Under the pieces are notes generated by a model. The model made no database searches, was not told the origin of the DNA, and saw nothing but the letters and a program-made list of their open reading frames with translations. A program made the translations under genes and the position numbers. DNA of 64,000 nucleotides from Treponema parvum (GTDB taxonomy: Bacteria; Spirochaetota; Spirochaetia; Treponematales; Treponemataceae): contig NZ_CP054257.1 in the NCBI RefSeq assembly GCF_017893945.1, positions 2,046,001 to 2,110,000 of the forward strand, read 5' to 3'. Shown one piece after another: positions 16,210 through 24,745 of the stretch (its first letter is position 1; each line of letters begins with the position of its first letter).

Positions 16210-17328
16210 ATGTTATATAAATCAAATACAGACAAAGAAAACAAAGATTCTGAAGGTTTTACAAAAAAAAGAAGGCGCCTTTCCAAAGGATATATTGTTC
16301 TTATAGGTCTGATAATTGTCGCGGCTGCAGCGGGAATTTATCCCTTGTTCTTTGCACATACAAACTCGTTAAAAACCTCCGATACCGTAAATTCCACGGA
16401 TCGCAAATCCTTTGACGTATCTCCTTCCGACAAATTCAATAAAATAACGGACATAAAAAAACTTTTTGAAAAAAGATTCAACATCAATGAACTTAAAAAA
16501 AGCGACTATATAGCCGTCGTTTACATAGAAGGCGTAATAGAAGACAAAAACAAAACTTACAATCAAAGCGAATTGCTTGACGTCATAAGCGATTTGGAAT
16601 ACGACGAAAGGAACAAGGCCATTCTGCTTTTTATAAATTCTCCGGGGGGAGGAGTTTACCAGTCCGACGAAGTATATACCGCGCTTGAAAGGTATAAAAC
16701 CACAGGGAAAAAAGTTCACGCATACATGGGAGAACTGGCGGCTTCCGGCGGATACTATGTTGCCTGCGCAGCAAGCCACATAAGCGCAAACAGAAACACA
16801 CTAACAGGTTCCATAGGCGTGATTGCAGGTCAATCTTTGGACGCTACGGGACTCCTTCAAAAATTGGGCATAAAAGCAAAAACAATCACGGCCGGTAAAA
16901 ATAAAAACATGATGAATTTTGACGAACCGCTTTCTCAGGAACAGCTGTCCATAATGCAGTCCGTAGCCGACGACGCTTACGTTCAGTTTACAAACATAGT
17001 CGCAAACAGCAGAAACATGTCTCAAAAAAGGATACAAACGCTTGCGGACGGAAGAATTTACACTGCGCGTCAGGCGCTTGAAAACGGCCTTATCGACAGC
17101 ATATGCTCGGTTGAAGAAGCCCAAAAAAAACTTGAAGAAGAGCTTAAAATGCCTATGATCGACAAGCGGACTTTCAGGTTTGAAAGGCGGCCTTCGGTTT
17201 ATGATTATTTTACTGACATAAAAACGGCCGTTAAGATATTTTCCGTTTTTGCAAATACGGGTTCTATTGATGCGGCGTTAAAGCAGGCGAGCAGAATGTC
17301 CTATCCCGCTTACTATTATTCCCGGTAA
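16210..17328 (+). CDS. sppA: Signal peptide peptidase SppA (S49 family)
   Basis: A 372-residue membrane-anchored serine protease that degrades leftover signal peptides. After a basic N-terminus there is one membrane helix (about 27-48). The protease core follows: VYIEGVIED, LFINSPGGGVYQSDEVY, and GELAASGGYYVACAASHISANRNTLTGSIGV, which contains the nucleophile Ser. The catalytic Lys would lie further on, near GIKAKTITAGKNKNM. The single-core length fits the short bacterial form. AGAGGACGGA precedes the ATG. The last 13 bases overlap the convergent regulator gene. Confidence 0.9.
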   Translation: MLYKSNTDKENKDSEGFTKKRRRLSKGYIVLIGLIIVAAAAGIYPLFFAHTNSLKTSDTVNSTDRKSFDVSPSDKFNKITDIKKLFEKRFNINELKKSDYIAVVYIEGVIEDKNKTYNQSELLDVISDLEYDERNKAILLFINSPGGGVYQSDEVYTALERYKTTGKKVHAYMGELAASGGYYVACAASHISANRNTLTGSIGVIAGQSLDATGLLQKLGIKAKTITAGKNKNMMNFDEPLSQEQLSIMQSVADDAYVQFTNIVANSRNMSQKRIQTLADGRIYTARQALENGLIDSICSVEEAQKKLEEELKMPMIDKRTFRFERRPSVYDYFTDIKTAVKIFSVFANTGSIDAALKQASRMSYPAYYYSR

Positions 17329-17924
17329 ACTCTTTCCACTATTTTTGAAAGACTGTCAAGAACGAGCGGTTTTCTAAAAAAATGTGCTACTCCCAATTTT
17401 TCAAGCCGCTCTTCTATTCCGGTTTCTTCCAAGGCCGTTATAACCAAAACTTGAGGATTGCCGAATTTTCCGCCTTCATAAATCTGTTTACAGAGTTCGA
17501 AGCCGTCCATTCCCGGCAGATCAAGATCGAGGATAAGACACTGAGGGTGCTTGCTCGCAAGCAAGAGTCCGGCTTCAAAACCGTCATAGGCTTGAAAAAT
17601 ATTGATGGCGGGAAATTTTTTCCGCATATAATCGGCAATAACGTCATTTAAAGGCTTATCGTCGTCTATTATTAAAAGCGTATTAAGGGCGTATGCGGAT
17701 CTGTCCTTGCAAAGTTTAAGCAGAGCTTCGGGGATAAGCATGTTTCGGCTGCTCATAAAGGCAGCCAAATCGTCAGGATAAACGCGAAACTGTCCGCCGG
17801 GAGTGGTAAAAGCTTTTAAATATCCGCTTCTAATCCAATTAATAGCAGTCTGATTTACGACGCCGCAGATATTTGCAACTTCAAGTGCGGAAAAGACAAC
17901 GGATTTGGTACCTCTTTTTGACAT
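17316..17924 (-). CDS. Regulator with N-terminal excisionase/MerR-like HTH and C-terminal receiver
   Basis: A 202-residue protein with the domain order reversed from most response regulators. Residues about 9-58 form a helix-turn-helix of the excisionase/MerR type (SALEVANICGVVNQTAINW, then the wing TPGGQFRVYPDDL). Residues about 80-200 are a receiver with acidic pocket D87-D89, phospho-acceptor D133 (ILDLDLPGMDG), T163 and K185 (RKP). It should bind DNA in a phosphorylation-dependent way. No histidine kinase is adjacent, and its target is unknown. The 3' end overlaps sppA. Confidence 0.82.
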   Translation of the reverse strand: MSKRGTKSVVFSALEVANICGVVNQTAINWIRSGYLKAFTTPGGQFRVYPDDLAAFMSSRNMLIPEALLKLCKDRSAYALNTLLIIDDDKPLNDVIADYMRKKFPAINIFQAYDGFEAGLLLASKHPQCLILDLDLPGMDGFELCKQIYEGGKFGNPQVLVITALEETGIEERLEKLGVAHFFRKPLVLDSLSKIVERVYRE

Positions 17925-18187
17925 TATTCAAGCCTCATAATAAAACAATACGTATCAAGTCATTTTAGCATAATACGCTTTTCTAGGGCAAGGCGCCGGA
18001 AATGGATAAAGGTAAAAAGGCCGAAACTTCAGCTTGTGGACAATTTTCTTGGATATATGTGCCCGGCAGTCGTTAGACTACAGCACCTTAATGTTGTTGA
18101 CGTTTGCACTGCCGCCGGTCTGCTGTTGTCTTGCCGTTGCCTGCCATCGGCCTGCTTTTGCCGGTCGCAGCCAGCCGCATACGGGCG

Positions 18188-18805
18188 TCAAATAAACTCT
18201 GTGTCGGCCGCAGGTAGAACATCCCGGATTAGATTGTATGAAAACCCCGCGCGCAACAAGGCGGCAAATGTTTTGTTTTGATCTTTTTTAAGCCTGCGGC
18301 ATTTTTCCAACGCCTTAATGCAGGCGTCTCTTTCATCGTTTTGAGCAAAAAAATCGTCCAGAGCTGCGGCGGAAGTTTCTTTATCGATGCCGCGTGCGGC
18401 AAGTTCACATGCAAGTTTTGACCGGCCTTCGCTGTGAGTTATTTTTCTGTTATTCAGCCATGCGCGCGCAAAACGCATGTCCGACAGATACGAAGCGCTC
18501 TCCAAATGATCAAGAGCTTTATCTATCGCAGTTTTTTCAAATTTTTTTACCTTAAGCTTACGATAAAGTCCCGCCCTGCTTTGCTCCGCGCGGGACAGAT
18601 ATTCCAGTGCTTTTTTTTCGGCGGCAAAGGCAAGCCCCGCATTTATAATGTCGTCTTCTTTTTCTTCGATAAAAACCGAACCGGAAACTATTTGTTCGGG
18701 AGGCACGAGGGACAGATAAGAGCTGCGGATAAAAAAAGAAGGTCCCGACTCGGTTATAATTTTAATACAACCGGCAGAGACCTCTTCAACGCGGGAAATA
18801 ACCAA
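18188..18805 (-). CDS. recX: RecX-family regulator of RecA
   Basis: A 205-residue RecX protein, which binds RecA filaments and limits recombination. It has the three-helix repeats typical of the family: ALEYLSRAEQSRAGLYRKL, LESASYLSDMRFARAWLNNR and KLACELAARGIDKE. The start is TTG (18803-18805), three bases after the rpsI stop, with no better in-frame start nearby, so translation is probably coupled to rpsI. The N-terminal 60 residues are less conserved. recA itself is not in the window. Confidence 0.85.
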   Translation of the reverse strand: MVISRVEEVSAGCIKIITESGPSFFIRSSYLSLVPPEQIVSGSVFIEEKEDDIINAGLAFAAEKKALEYLSRAEQSRAGLYRKLKVKKFEKTAIDKALDHLESASYLSDMRFARAWLNNRKITHSEGRSKLACELAARGIDKETSAAALDDFFAQNDERDACIKALEKCRRLKKDQNKTFAALLRAGFSYNLIRDVLPAADTEFI

Positions 18806-18808
18806 AGT

Positions 18809-19201
18809 TTAACGTTTACTGAACTGGAATCTTCTGCGCGCGCCCTTCTGGCCGTATTTTTTACGTTCAACCATGCGAGAGTCGCGAGTAAGGTACCCGT
18901 TAGCCTTAAGAGCCGTGTGCGTATCCTGGTCGATCTGTGTCAGGGCGCGGGCAATACCGTGCAAACAGGCAGCGGCCTGTCCGTTTAATCCGCCGCCGAG
19001 AACATTGATCACGATATCGAATTTGCTGTCATTTGAAGTAACCAAGAGCGGCTGATGAACGATACGGATCTGTTCTTCGGTCGCAAAATAATCTTTTATA
19101 TCTTTTCCGTTTACAACAATCTTTCCGCTGCCTTCACGCATAAAAACACGGGCGACCGCAGTTTTTCTTCTACCTGTACCAATAGCAATATCTTTTACCA
19201 T
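18809..19201 (-). CDS. rpsI: 30S ribosomal protein S9
   Basis: The 130-residue S9 protein sits at the head of the small subunit and its C-terminal tail reaches the P-site tRNA. Family signatures are complete: GTGRRKTAVARVFMREGSG near the N-terminus, GGGLNGQAAACLHGIARAL, and the basic tail RKKYGQKGARRRFQFSKR. The AGGAGC site lies just before the ATG. It follows rplM on the same strand after 12 bases, the conserved bacterial L13-S9 operon. Confidence 0.98.
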   Translation of the reverse strand: MVKDIAIGTGRRKTAVARVFMREGSGKIVVNGKDIKDYFATEEQIRIVHQPLLVTSNDSKFDIVINVLGGGLNGQAAACLHGIARALTQIDQDTHTALKANGYLTRDSRMVERKKYGQKGARRRFQFSKR

Positions 19202-19213
19202 CTCAAGCTCCTG

Positions 19214-19645
19214 TTAAATTTCAATCGGCTGCGGATTTTGCGCAGAATGCGGGTGTTCGGCGCCGGCATAAATTTTTACATTGCCGGCCATAGTGCGGCC
19301 GAGTCGTCCGCTCGGGAGCATTCCGTTTATCGCACGGCGCATCGGTTCTTCAGGATGCTTTTTGATCAATTCTTCATAGCTGCGTTTTTTTAAGCTGCCT
19401 ACAAAACCGGTCGTATAATTGTAATAAATCTTATCAGTCTGCTTAGCGCCTGTCATGGCCGCCTTCCCGACATTGATAATGACAACATAATCACCCATAT
19501 TTTGATTTGCGGTAAACGAAGGTTTGTTTTTGCCGCGCAATATTGAAGCCGCTTTTGCAGCAACGCGCCCTATCGGTTTATCCGTCGCATCGATCAAATA
19601 CCATTTACGGTCTTGTTCGTGTTCTTTTACGAAAATAGTTTTCAT
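19214..19645 (-). CDS. rplM: 50S ribosomal protein L13
   Basis: The 143-residue L13 protein is an early-assembly 23S rRNA binding protein. The body matches throughout: WYLIDATDKPIGRVAAKAASILRGK, GDYVVIINVGKAAMTGAKQTDK, and AINGMLPSGRLGRTMAGNVKIYAGAEHPH near the C-terminus. It is the first gene of an L13-S9-RecX unit with a promoter and a hairpin-rich leader upstream. In other bacteria L13 can repress its own operon through the leader. Confidence 0.98.
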   Translation of the reverse strand: MKTIFVKEHEQDRKWYLIDATDKPIGRVAAKAASILRGKNKPSFTANQNMGDYVVIINVGKAAMTGAKQTDKIYYNYTTGFVGSLKKRSYEELIKKHPEEPMRRAINGMLPSGRLGRTMAGNVKIYAGAEHPHSAQNPQPIEI

Positions 19646-19680
19646 GCATATACCTTACTAAAATAAAGTTGTTCGCTTTG

Positions 19681-19733
19681 GGATCTTGCATCCGATCCTT
19701 TGGCGCACCGATGATCGAGCAAAACATCGGCGC
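19681..19733 (-). promoter_or_regulatory. Hairpin-containing leader of rplM-rpsI
   Basis: Between promoter and rplM, two hairpins occur: GCGC-CCGATG/CATCGG-GCGC (19703-19733) and GGATC/GATCC (19681-19698). The place and size fit an L13 autoregulatory leader, though the sequence does not match one I can recall. The rest of the gap to 20025 (from 19781) shows nothing I recognise. Confidence 0.4.
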
Positions 19734-19750
19734 TATATACGGGGTATATA

Positions 19751-19780
19751 AATATAAATGAATTTAAATGAAAGTGTCAA
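19751..19780 (-). promoter_or_regulatory. Promoter of the rplM-rpsI-recX unit
   Basis: On the minus strand TTGACA (19780-19775) and TATATT (19756-19751) are 18 bases apart, about 100 bases before the rplM start. Confidence 0.65.
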
Positions 19781-20025
19781 GTGAATTACAAACCGCTGTC
19801 GCAGCGAATCACTGCGCAGCAGGCGCGACAACGAACAATCGAATCGGCACGCTGCCGGCACAACAATAGCGGAATCACGGCGCGACAATAGTCAGCAAAA
19901 CCGAATTTAAAATCACAGATTTCGGCACCGACAAAATATATATCAGCAGAATGTGAAAAATAAAGGCTCGCTTACTTCAAAGCGCGCTGTTTTATAAAAT
20001 GCGCTGTTTCACTGAACGACGAAAT

Positions 20026-20256
20026 TTATTTTTTTTCTTCCGCAGACTGGGCGGCGGCCTCTTCTTTTTGAGCTTCTTTTTTGTCTTTAATGTCGGCCGC
20101 CCCGATAAACAAGGCGATAAGGCCTATAAAGGCGGCGAGAACTGGTGCGCATCCTTTTAAAAACGCAATTATTTCCGCACTCCAATCGAGACACGAGGGA
20201 AGCGCCGCAACAACGGTAAAAGCGATCAAAACCAGACCTATAATTATTGAAACCAT
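20026..20256 (-). CDS. Small two-helix membrane protein, unknown function
   Basis: A 76-residue protein: an N-terminal membrane helix (VSIIIGLVLIAFTVVAALP), a short loop, a second helix (APVLAAFIGLIALFIGAADI) and a charged tail of Lys/Glu/Ala. The ATG at 20256 is preferred over one 19 codons upstream because AAGGACG precedes it and the membrane helix then begins at once. I do not recognise a family. It may sit in the inner membrane with a cytoplasmic tail. Confidence 0.6.
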   Translation of the reverse strand: MVSIIIGLVLIAFTVVAALPSCLDWSAEIIAFLKGCAPVLAAFIGLIALFIGAADIKDKKEAQKEEAAAQSAEEKK

Positions 20257-20410
20257 AACATCCGTCCTTAAACAATTTAAAATTTTCGACTGCCGTCGTA
20301 GATGCGGCTGCAAGACCGAACAATATCAATCTTACACAATTTTTAAGGCAAGTCAATGATGTTCTGCCGCATAGTTTTACCCGCAATCGGGTTTGTAACA
20401 ATCGGGTTTA

Positions 20411-20440
20411 TTTGCACAAGGATATAAGTTTAGCTATACT
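20411..20440 (+). promoter_or_regulatory. Promoter immediately before azlC
   Basis: TTGCAC (20411-20416), 18-base spacer, TATACT (20435-20440). The azlC ATG is six bases further on and there is no Shine-Dalgarno, so a leaderless message is likely. Confidence 0.5.
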
Positions 20441-20446
20441 ATAAAA

Positions 20447-21169
20447 ATGAACAGATACTACATCGCGCAGGCCGTTAAAATAACTTCGCCCGTATTTTTC
20501 GGATACATTGCCATAGGGATCCCTTTCGGACTTATGGTGACGACGGCCGGTTACCCGTGGTGGCTCGCTCCGCTCATGAGCCTTTTGATGTATGCGGGGG
20601 CGGGACAATATGTTGCGATAGGCTTGTTTGCATCAGGCGTTCCTCTTACGGCGATCGCGGTTACCGAATTGCTGCTTAACATAAGGCACATAGTGTACGG
20701 CCTTTCCCTCATAAGCGGATTTAAAAATACCGGAAAATGGAAACCGTTTTTAATCTTTGCACTTACCGACGAAACCTACGCGCTTCTTACCGGCGTTAAA
20801 TTACCGAAACACACGGATCCGGGGGCTTTTTACGGAACTATAGCGCTGCTCAATTACTCGTACTGGGTTTCGGGCAGCACAATAGGAGCCGCAGCCGGCG
20901 CCGTTTTGCCTTTTTCATTTGAAGGCGTAGATTTTGCGCTTACCGCGCTGTTCGCAGTCATGCTTGTAAACCGTATGAAGTCTACCCGCGACTTTTTACC
21001 TGTCATAATAGGCGCCGCGGTAACGGTATTTGCCGTAATATTATCCAAAGCGGGAATTCTGGACGGAAAACACATATTGATCTGTGCCCTGTCGGCAGGA
21101 ATAGCAAGCCTTATTATTTTCCGCGGAAATAAAAGCACAAAAGAAATTTCAAACCGAACGGAACCGTAA
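20447..21169 (+). CDS. azlC: AzlC-family branched-chain amino acid exporter, large subunit
   Basis: A 240-residue membrane protein of the AzlC family, which with AzlD exports branched-chain amino acids or their analogues. Characteristic stretches are GIPFGLMVTTAGYPWWLAPLMSLLMYAGAGQY, TELLLNIRHIVYGLS and FALTDETYALL, followed by further helices (about eight in all). The first ATG fits the family start. azlD follows after 23 bases. Confidence 0.9.
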   Translation: MNRYYIAQAVKITSPVFFGYIAIGIPFGLMVTTAGYPWWLAPLMSLLMYAGAGQYVAIGLFASGVPLTAIAVTELLLNIRHIVYGLSLISGFKNTGKWKPFLIFALTDETYALLTGVKLPKHTDPGAFYGTIALLNYSYWVSGSTIGAAAGAVLPFSFEGVDFALTALFAVMLVNRMKSTRDFLPVIIGAAVTVFAVILSKAGILDGKHILICALSAGIASLIIFRGNKSTKEISNRTEP

Positions 21170-21192
21170 AATACGGCAAAAGGAAGATTTAA

Positions 21193-21519
21193 ATGAAATT
21201 AAACATGCAAAGCGTTATGATTGCGGTTGCGGTAAGCGCGGCGATCATTTTCGGTACCAGAGCTTTCCCTTTTATACTTTTTTCCAAAAAAGAGCCGCCT
21301 GCAATCATAAAATTCATTGAAAAGTATATTCCGCCCATGATCATCGCAATACTTGTAGTCTACGGGGTTAAAGACATAAACGTAACGGCATTCCCTTACG
21401 GAATTCCTTATTTTATAGCCCTTGCTTCTGCGGTCATGCTTCACTTATGGAAAAACAATCCGATGCTGAGTATTTTCGGCAGCACGATTTTATTTATGAT
21501 CCTACAAAAACTATGGTAA
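21193..21519 (+). CDS. azlD: AzlD-family branched-chain amino acid exporter, small subunit
   Basis: A 108-residue membrane protein with about four helices. It matches AzlD: GTRAFPFILFSKKEPPAIIKFIEKYIPPMIIAILVVYGVKDI, then YFIALASAVMLHLWKNNPMLSIFGSTILFM. It pairs with AzlC to form the exporter. AGGAAG precedes the ATG. It is the last gene of this short unit. Confidence 0.88.
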   Translation: MKLNMQSVMIAVAVSAAIIFGTRAFPFILFSKKEPPAIIKFIEKYIPPMIIAILVVYGVKDINVTAFPYGIPYFIALASAVMLHLWKNNPMLSIFGSTILFMILQKLW

Positions 21520-21638
21520 ACTGCAAATTTTTTCCAAAATAATTAAAAAAAATATTGACAAAGCCGAACAATAGCAGCATTGTAGATCTTACGCTAATAT
21601 TTTAAAGCGCTTATTATTGACCTCTACAGGAGAAGTCA

Positions 21639-22826
21639 TTGAAAGGCAGTCGGGTTTCCATAGACCATGTTTCCAAGAACTTCGGGGATTTCCAAGCGCT
21701 TAGAGACATAAATTTTGTTATTAAGCCGGGTGAGTTTTTCTCACTCCTTGGTCCGTCAGGATGCGGAAAGACAACGCTACTGCGCATAATAGCCGGATTT
21801 GAAGATCCCGACGAGGGCTCAATTCTGTTTGACGATAAAAACGTCATACCTATGCCGCCGGATAAACGGCATTCAAACACGGTATTTCAGACTTACGCGC
21901 TTTTTCCTCATCTTACCGTCTACGAAAACATTGCGTTTCCTTTGCGGTTAAAAAAAATCGATAAAAAGACTATAGATGAAAAAGTACGCTCGTATATCCG
22001 CTTGGTTCAGCTTGACGGCCACGAGGACAAAAAACCTAACAGGCTTTCAGGCGGACAAAAGCAGCGCGTCGCCATCGCGAGGGCGCTCATAAACGAGCCT
22101 CAGGTACTGCTCTTGGACGAACCGCTTTCCGCTCTGGACGCTAAGCTCAGGGCGAACCTCCTTATCGACCTTGACAACCTTCACGACAAGATCGGCATAA
22201 CGTTCATTTACGTAACGCACGATCAAAGCGAAGCTCTTTCAGTTTCGGACCGTATCGCCATCATGAACCACGGCCGTGTGCTGCAAATAGGCACGCCTTT
22301 TGAAATTTACGAAAGCCCCGCGACGCAGTTTGTAGCGGAATTCATAGGCGAAACAAACCTGTTTGAAGCCGAAGTTGAAAAATGCGTGCCTTACAATGTA
22401 AACGGCGACAAAGAATACATGGTAACGCTAAAAGTTCCCGCATTGGGCAAGCAGGCGCCGCTTCCGACGGATACGCCCGAAATGGCCGACAGCGATAAAT
22501 TCATGATGGTCACCGATTATGAGCATACGGAACCGGGACAAAAAGTTGCATTTACCGTCCGCCCCGAAAAAATCCGTATAACCAATGAAACCCCGAACGT
22601 AAAAGGACGAACGGACATAAACGTATTTAAAGGAGTCGTAGAAGAGCCGGTCTATTCGGGATTCCAGTCCAAATTTTATGTCCGCCTTGAAAACGGCGCC
22701 GTCATCAAAGTATTCAAACAGCATACAAATTACCTGGACGACGGGCCTGAAATTTCATGGAAGGACACCGTTTACGTTTCATGGTCTGCAAACGACGGTT
22801 ACATTGTTGAGGATATAGAGCGATGA
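21639..22826 (+). CDS. potA: Spermidine/putrescine ABC transporter ATPase
   Basis: PotA (395 residues) is the cytoplasmic ATPase of a polyamine importer. Walker A GPSGCGKT (about 40-47), Q-loop TVFQTYALFPHLTVYENIAFP, signature LSGGQKQR, Walker B VLLLDEPLSALD and switch His (VTHDQSEAL) are all present. They are followed by a C-terminal TOBE-type regulatory domain. The start codon is TTG, six bases after AGGAGA (21627-21632); no ATG fits. It ends in an ATGA overlap with potB. Confidence 0.93.
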   Translation: MKGSRVSIDHVSKNFGDFQALRDINFVIKPGEFFSLLGPSGCGKTTLLRIIAGFEDPDEGSILFDDKNVIPMPPDKRHSNTVFQTYALFPHLTVYENIAFPLRLKKIDKKTIDEKVRSYIRLVQLDGHEDKKPNRLSGGQKQRVAIARALINEPQVLLLDEPLSALDAKLRANLLIDLDNLHDKIGITFIYVTHDQSEALSVSDRIAIMNHGRVLQIGTPFEIYESPATQFVAEFIGETNLFEAEVEKCVPYNVNGDKEYMVTLKVPALGKQAPLPTDTPEMADSDKFMMVTDYEHTEPGQKVAFTVRPEKIRITNETPNVKGRTDINVFKGVVEEPVYSGFQSKFYVRLENGAVIKVFKQHTNYLDDGPEISWKDTVYVSWSANDGYIVEDIER

Positions 22827-23764
22827 GTAAAAAAGCGGACTTAACGGAAAAACCTCCGACGGGTAAAGAAGAATTCTCCTCTATAGCAGGAGGGCGCAAA
22901 AAATCAAACCCGGGCGCTCTGTACGCGTGGCCTATGGGGCTGTGGTTTATAGCGTTCTTTATCGCACCGCTCGTTATCATAGTAGTATACAGTTTTATGA
23001 AAAAGGGACTGTACGGCGGAGTTGAATGGGAATTCTCCCTCAAAGCTTACCGCCAAATGCTCAGCCCCAATTACGGAATCCTTGTCATGCGGACGCTAAG
23101 ATTATCCGTAATATCTACGCTCATTACTATTCTGATAGCCCTTCCCTGCGGATATGCGATGGCAAGAAGCAAATATCAGACCGTTCTCCTTTTTCTTGTC
23201 ATAATTCCGTTTTGGACAAATTCGCTCATAAGAATTTTTGCATGGATGTCCATATTGAACAACGACGGAATTTTAAATCAGATACTGAGAAGCCTCGGAC
23301 TTGTAAAAAACTATGTAAAATTTCTTTATACCGGAGGCGCCGTAGTGCTTGTTTCCGTGTACATGTATATTCCGTACGCCATTTTGCCGATTTTTACCGC
23401 CGTAGACAGATTTGATTTTTCGCTCCTTGAAGCCGCCCGCGACTTAGGCGCCAATAAATTCCAAGCGATAATGAAGGTTCTTATCCCCAGCATAAAAAGC
23501 AGCATTCTTACCGGCGTGGTCTTTACCTTTATCCCTATTTTCGGCGCATATACGGTGCCGCTTTTGGTAGGAGGAAAGGATTCCTACATGCTCGGCAACA
23601 TAATCGTGGACCAAGTTCAAAAAACACGCAACTGGCCGCTTGCGGCGGCTTTCAGCATGGTTTTGACGGCAGTAAGCACGGCAGGGGTGCTTTGGATGCT
23701 CGCTGCAAGCAAAAATGCCGCCGCTCTCAAAAAGACGGATAATACGGATGGAGCGCCAAAATGA
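22823..23764 (+). CDS. potB: Spermidine/putrescine ABC transporter permease
   Basis: PotB (313 residues) is one of two inner-membrane permeases. Six helices are expected, and the EAA loop that contacts PotA reads LEAARDLGANKFQAIMKVLIPSIKSSI. The PotB-like start WPMGLWFIAFFIAPLVIIVVYSF is clear, with a slightly long polar N-terminus (about 35 residues). Start and stop both overlap the neighbours by four bases (ATGA), so the four pot genes are tightly coupled. Confidence 0.92.
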   Translation: MSKKADLTEKPPTGKEEFSSIAGGRKKSNPGALYAWPMGLWFIAFFIAPLVIIVVYSFMKKGLYGGVEWEFSLKAYRQMLSPNYGILVMRTLRLSVISTLITILIALPCGYAMARSKYQTVLLFLVIIPFWTNSLIRIFAWMSILNNDGILNQILRSLGLVKNYVKFLYTGGAVVLVSVYMYIPYAILPIFTAVDRFDFSLLEAARDLGANKFQAIMKVLIPSIKSSILTGVVFTFIPIFGAYTVPLLVGGKDSYMLGNIIVDQVQKTRNWPLAAAFSMVLTAVSTAGVLWMLAASKNAAALKKTDNTDGAPK

Positions 23765-24642
23765 AACTCAATTTTTATTCCATTTTGGCAAGCCGTTTTT
23801 TATGGAAAAAACGGCCGACGGGCGAACCTGCCGTACATGCAAAAAAGACATGGAAGCAGAGAGCAAAGATGCTGTCGTTTTCAAAAACGGTTCTGTTTTT
23901 TACATTGCTGTTTTTATTTATTCCTCTTATCATCATTACGGTTTTTTCATTCAATAAAAGCAAGGGCGGAGAATTTACAGGCCTTTCTCTTATCTGGTAT
24001 AAAAAACTTTTGTTCGAGTCAGGAGACCTTTGGGCTGCGCTTTTTAACAGCCTAATAGTGGCGGTTACCGCAGGAATAGTTTCTACGATCCTCGGCACCT
24101 TGTCCGCGCTGGGAATAAGCTGGTATAAGTTTAGGGGCCGTTCGTTCATACAGACAATAAGTTTTTTGCCCATGGTGCTGCCGGAAGTTATAATAGGCGT
24201 TTCGATGCTTATATTTTTCAGCGGAATAAAACTTCCCTTGGGGCTGTTCACTATTTTTGCGGCGCATACTACTTTCTGTCTTCCGTTCGTTTACCTCATG
24301 ATTTCGGCGCGCCTTGACGAATTTGATTTTTCAATAATCGAAGCCGCTCACGACTTGGGCGCAACGGAATTACAGACGATGACAAAGGTAATAATTCCCG
24401 CCATTATGCCGGGAATACTTTCAGGCTTTTTAATGGCGATCACAATGTCGCTTGAAGATTTTGTGATTACGTTTTTTGTTTCCGGCCCCGGATCGACTAC
24501 GCTGCCTCTGTATGTTTATTCCATGATCCGCTTCGGTGTTTCTCCGGTGATAAATTCGCTTTCATTTGTCATGATCTTATGTACTTGCTTTATAGCCTTT
24601 GTGCTCAGGGGAGGCCTTAAAACCGTAGCGTCAAACAGGTGA
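23761..24642 (+). CDS. potC: Spermidine/putrescine ABC transporter permease
   Basis: PotC (293 residues) is the second permease. The EAA loop is IEAAHDLGATELQTMTKVIIPAIMPGI, and membrane helices include LFFTLLFLFIPLIIITVFSFN and FLPMVLPEVIIGVSMLIFF. The N-terminus is about 35 residues longer than in E. coli PotC, with two Lys/Arg-rich stretches before the first helix; a start at the ATG of MLSFSKTVLFF is an alternative. It begins in an ATGA overlap with potB. potD starts about 100 bases downstream. Confidence 0.9.
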   Translation: MKLNFYSILASRFLWKKRPTGEPAVHAKKTWKQRAKMLSFSKTVLFFTLLFLFIPLIIITVFSFNKSKGGEFTGLSLIWYKKLLFESGDLWAALFNSLIVAVTAGIVSTILGTLSALGISWYKFRGRSFIQTISFLPMVLPEVIIGVSMLIFFSGIKLPLGLFTIFAAHTTFCLPFVYLMISARLDEFDFSIIEAAHDLGATELQTMTKVIIPAIMPGILSGFLMAITMSLEDFVITFFVSGPGSTTLPLYVYSMIRFGVSPVINSLSFVMILCTCFIAFVLRGGLKTVASNR

Positions 24643-24745
24643 CCGGTTTAATCAAAAAATACGCCGATTGCAAACTGCAAAAAGCTTTAACCGTAAGGCG
24701 ATAAAAGAACCGGCAAAATTTAGCCGCATTTTATGGGAGTCTATT

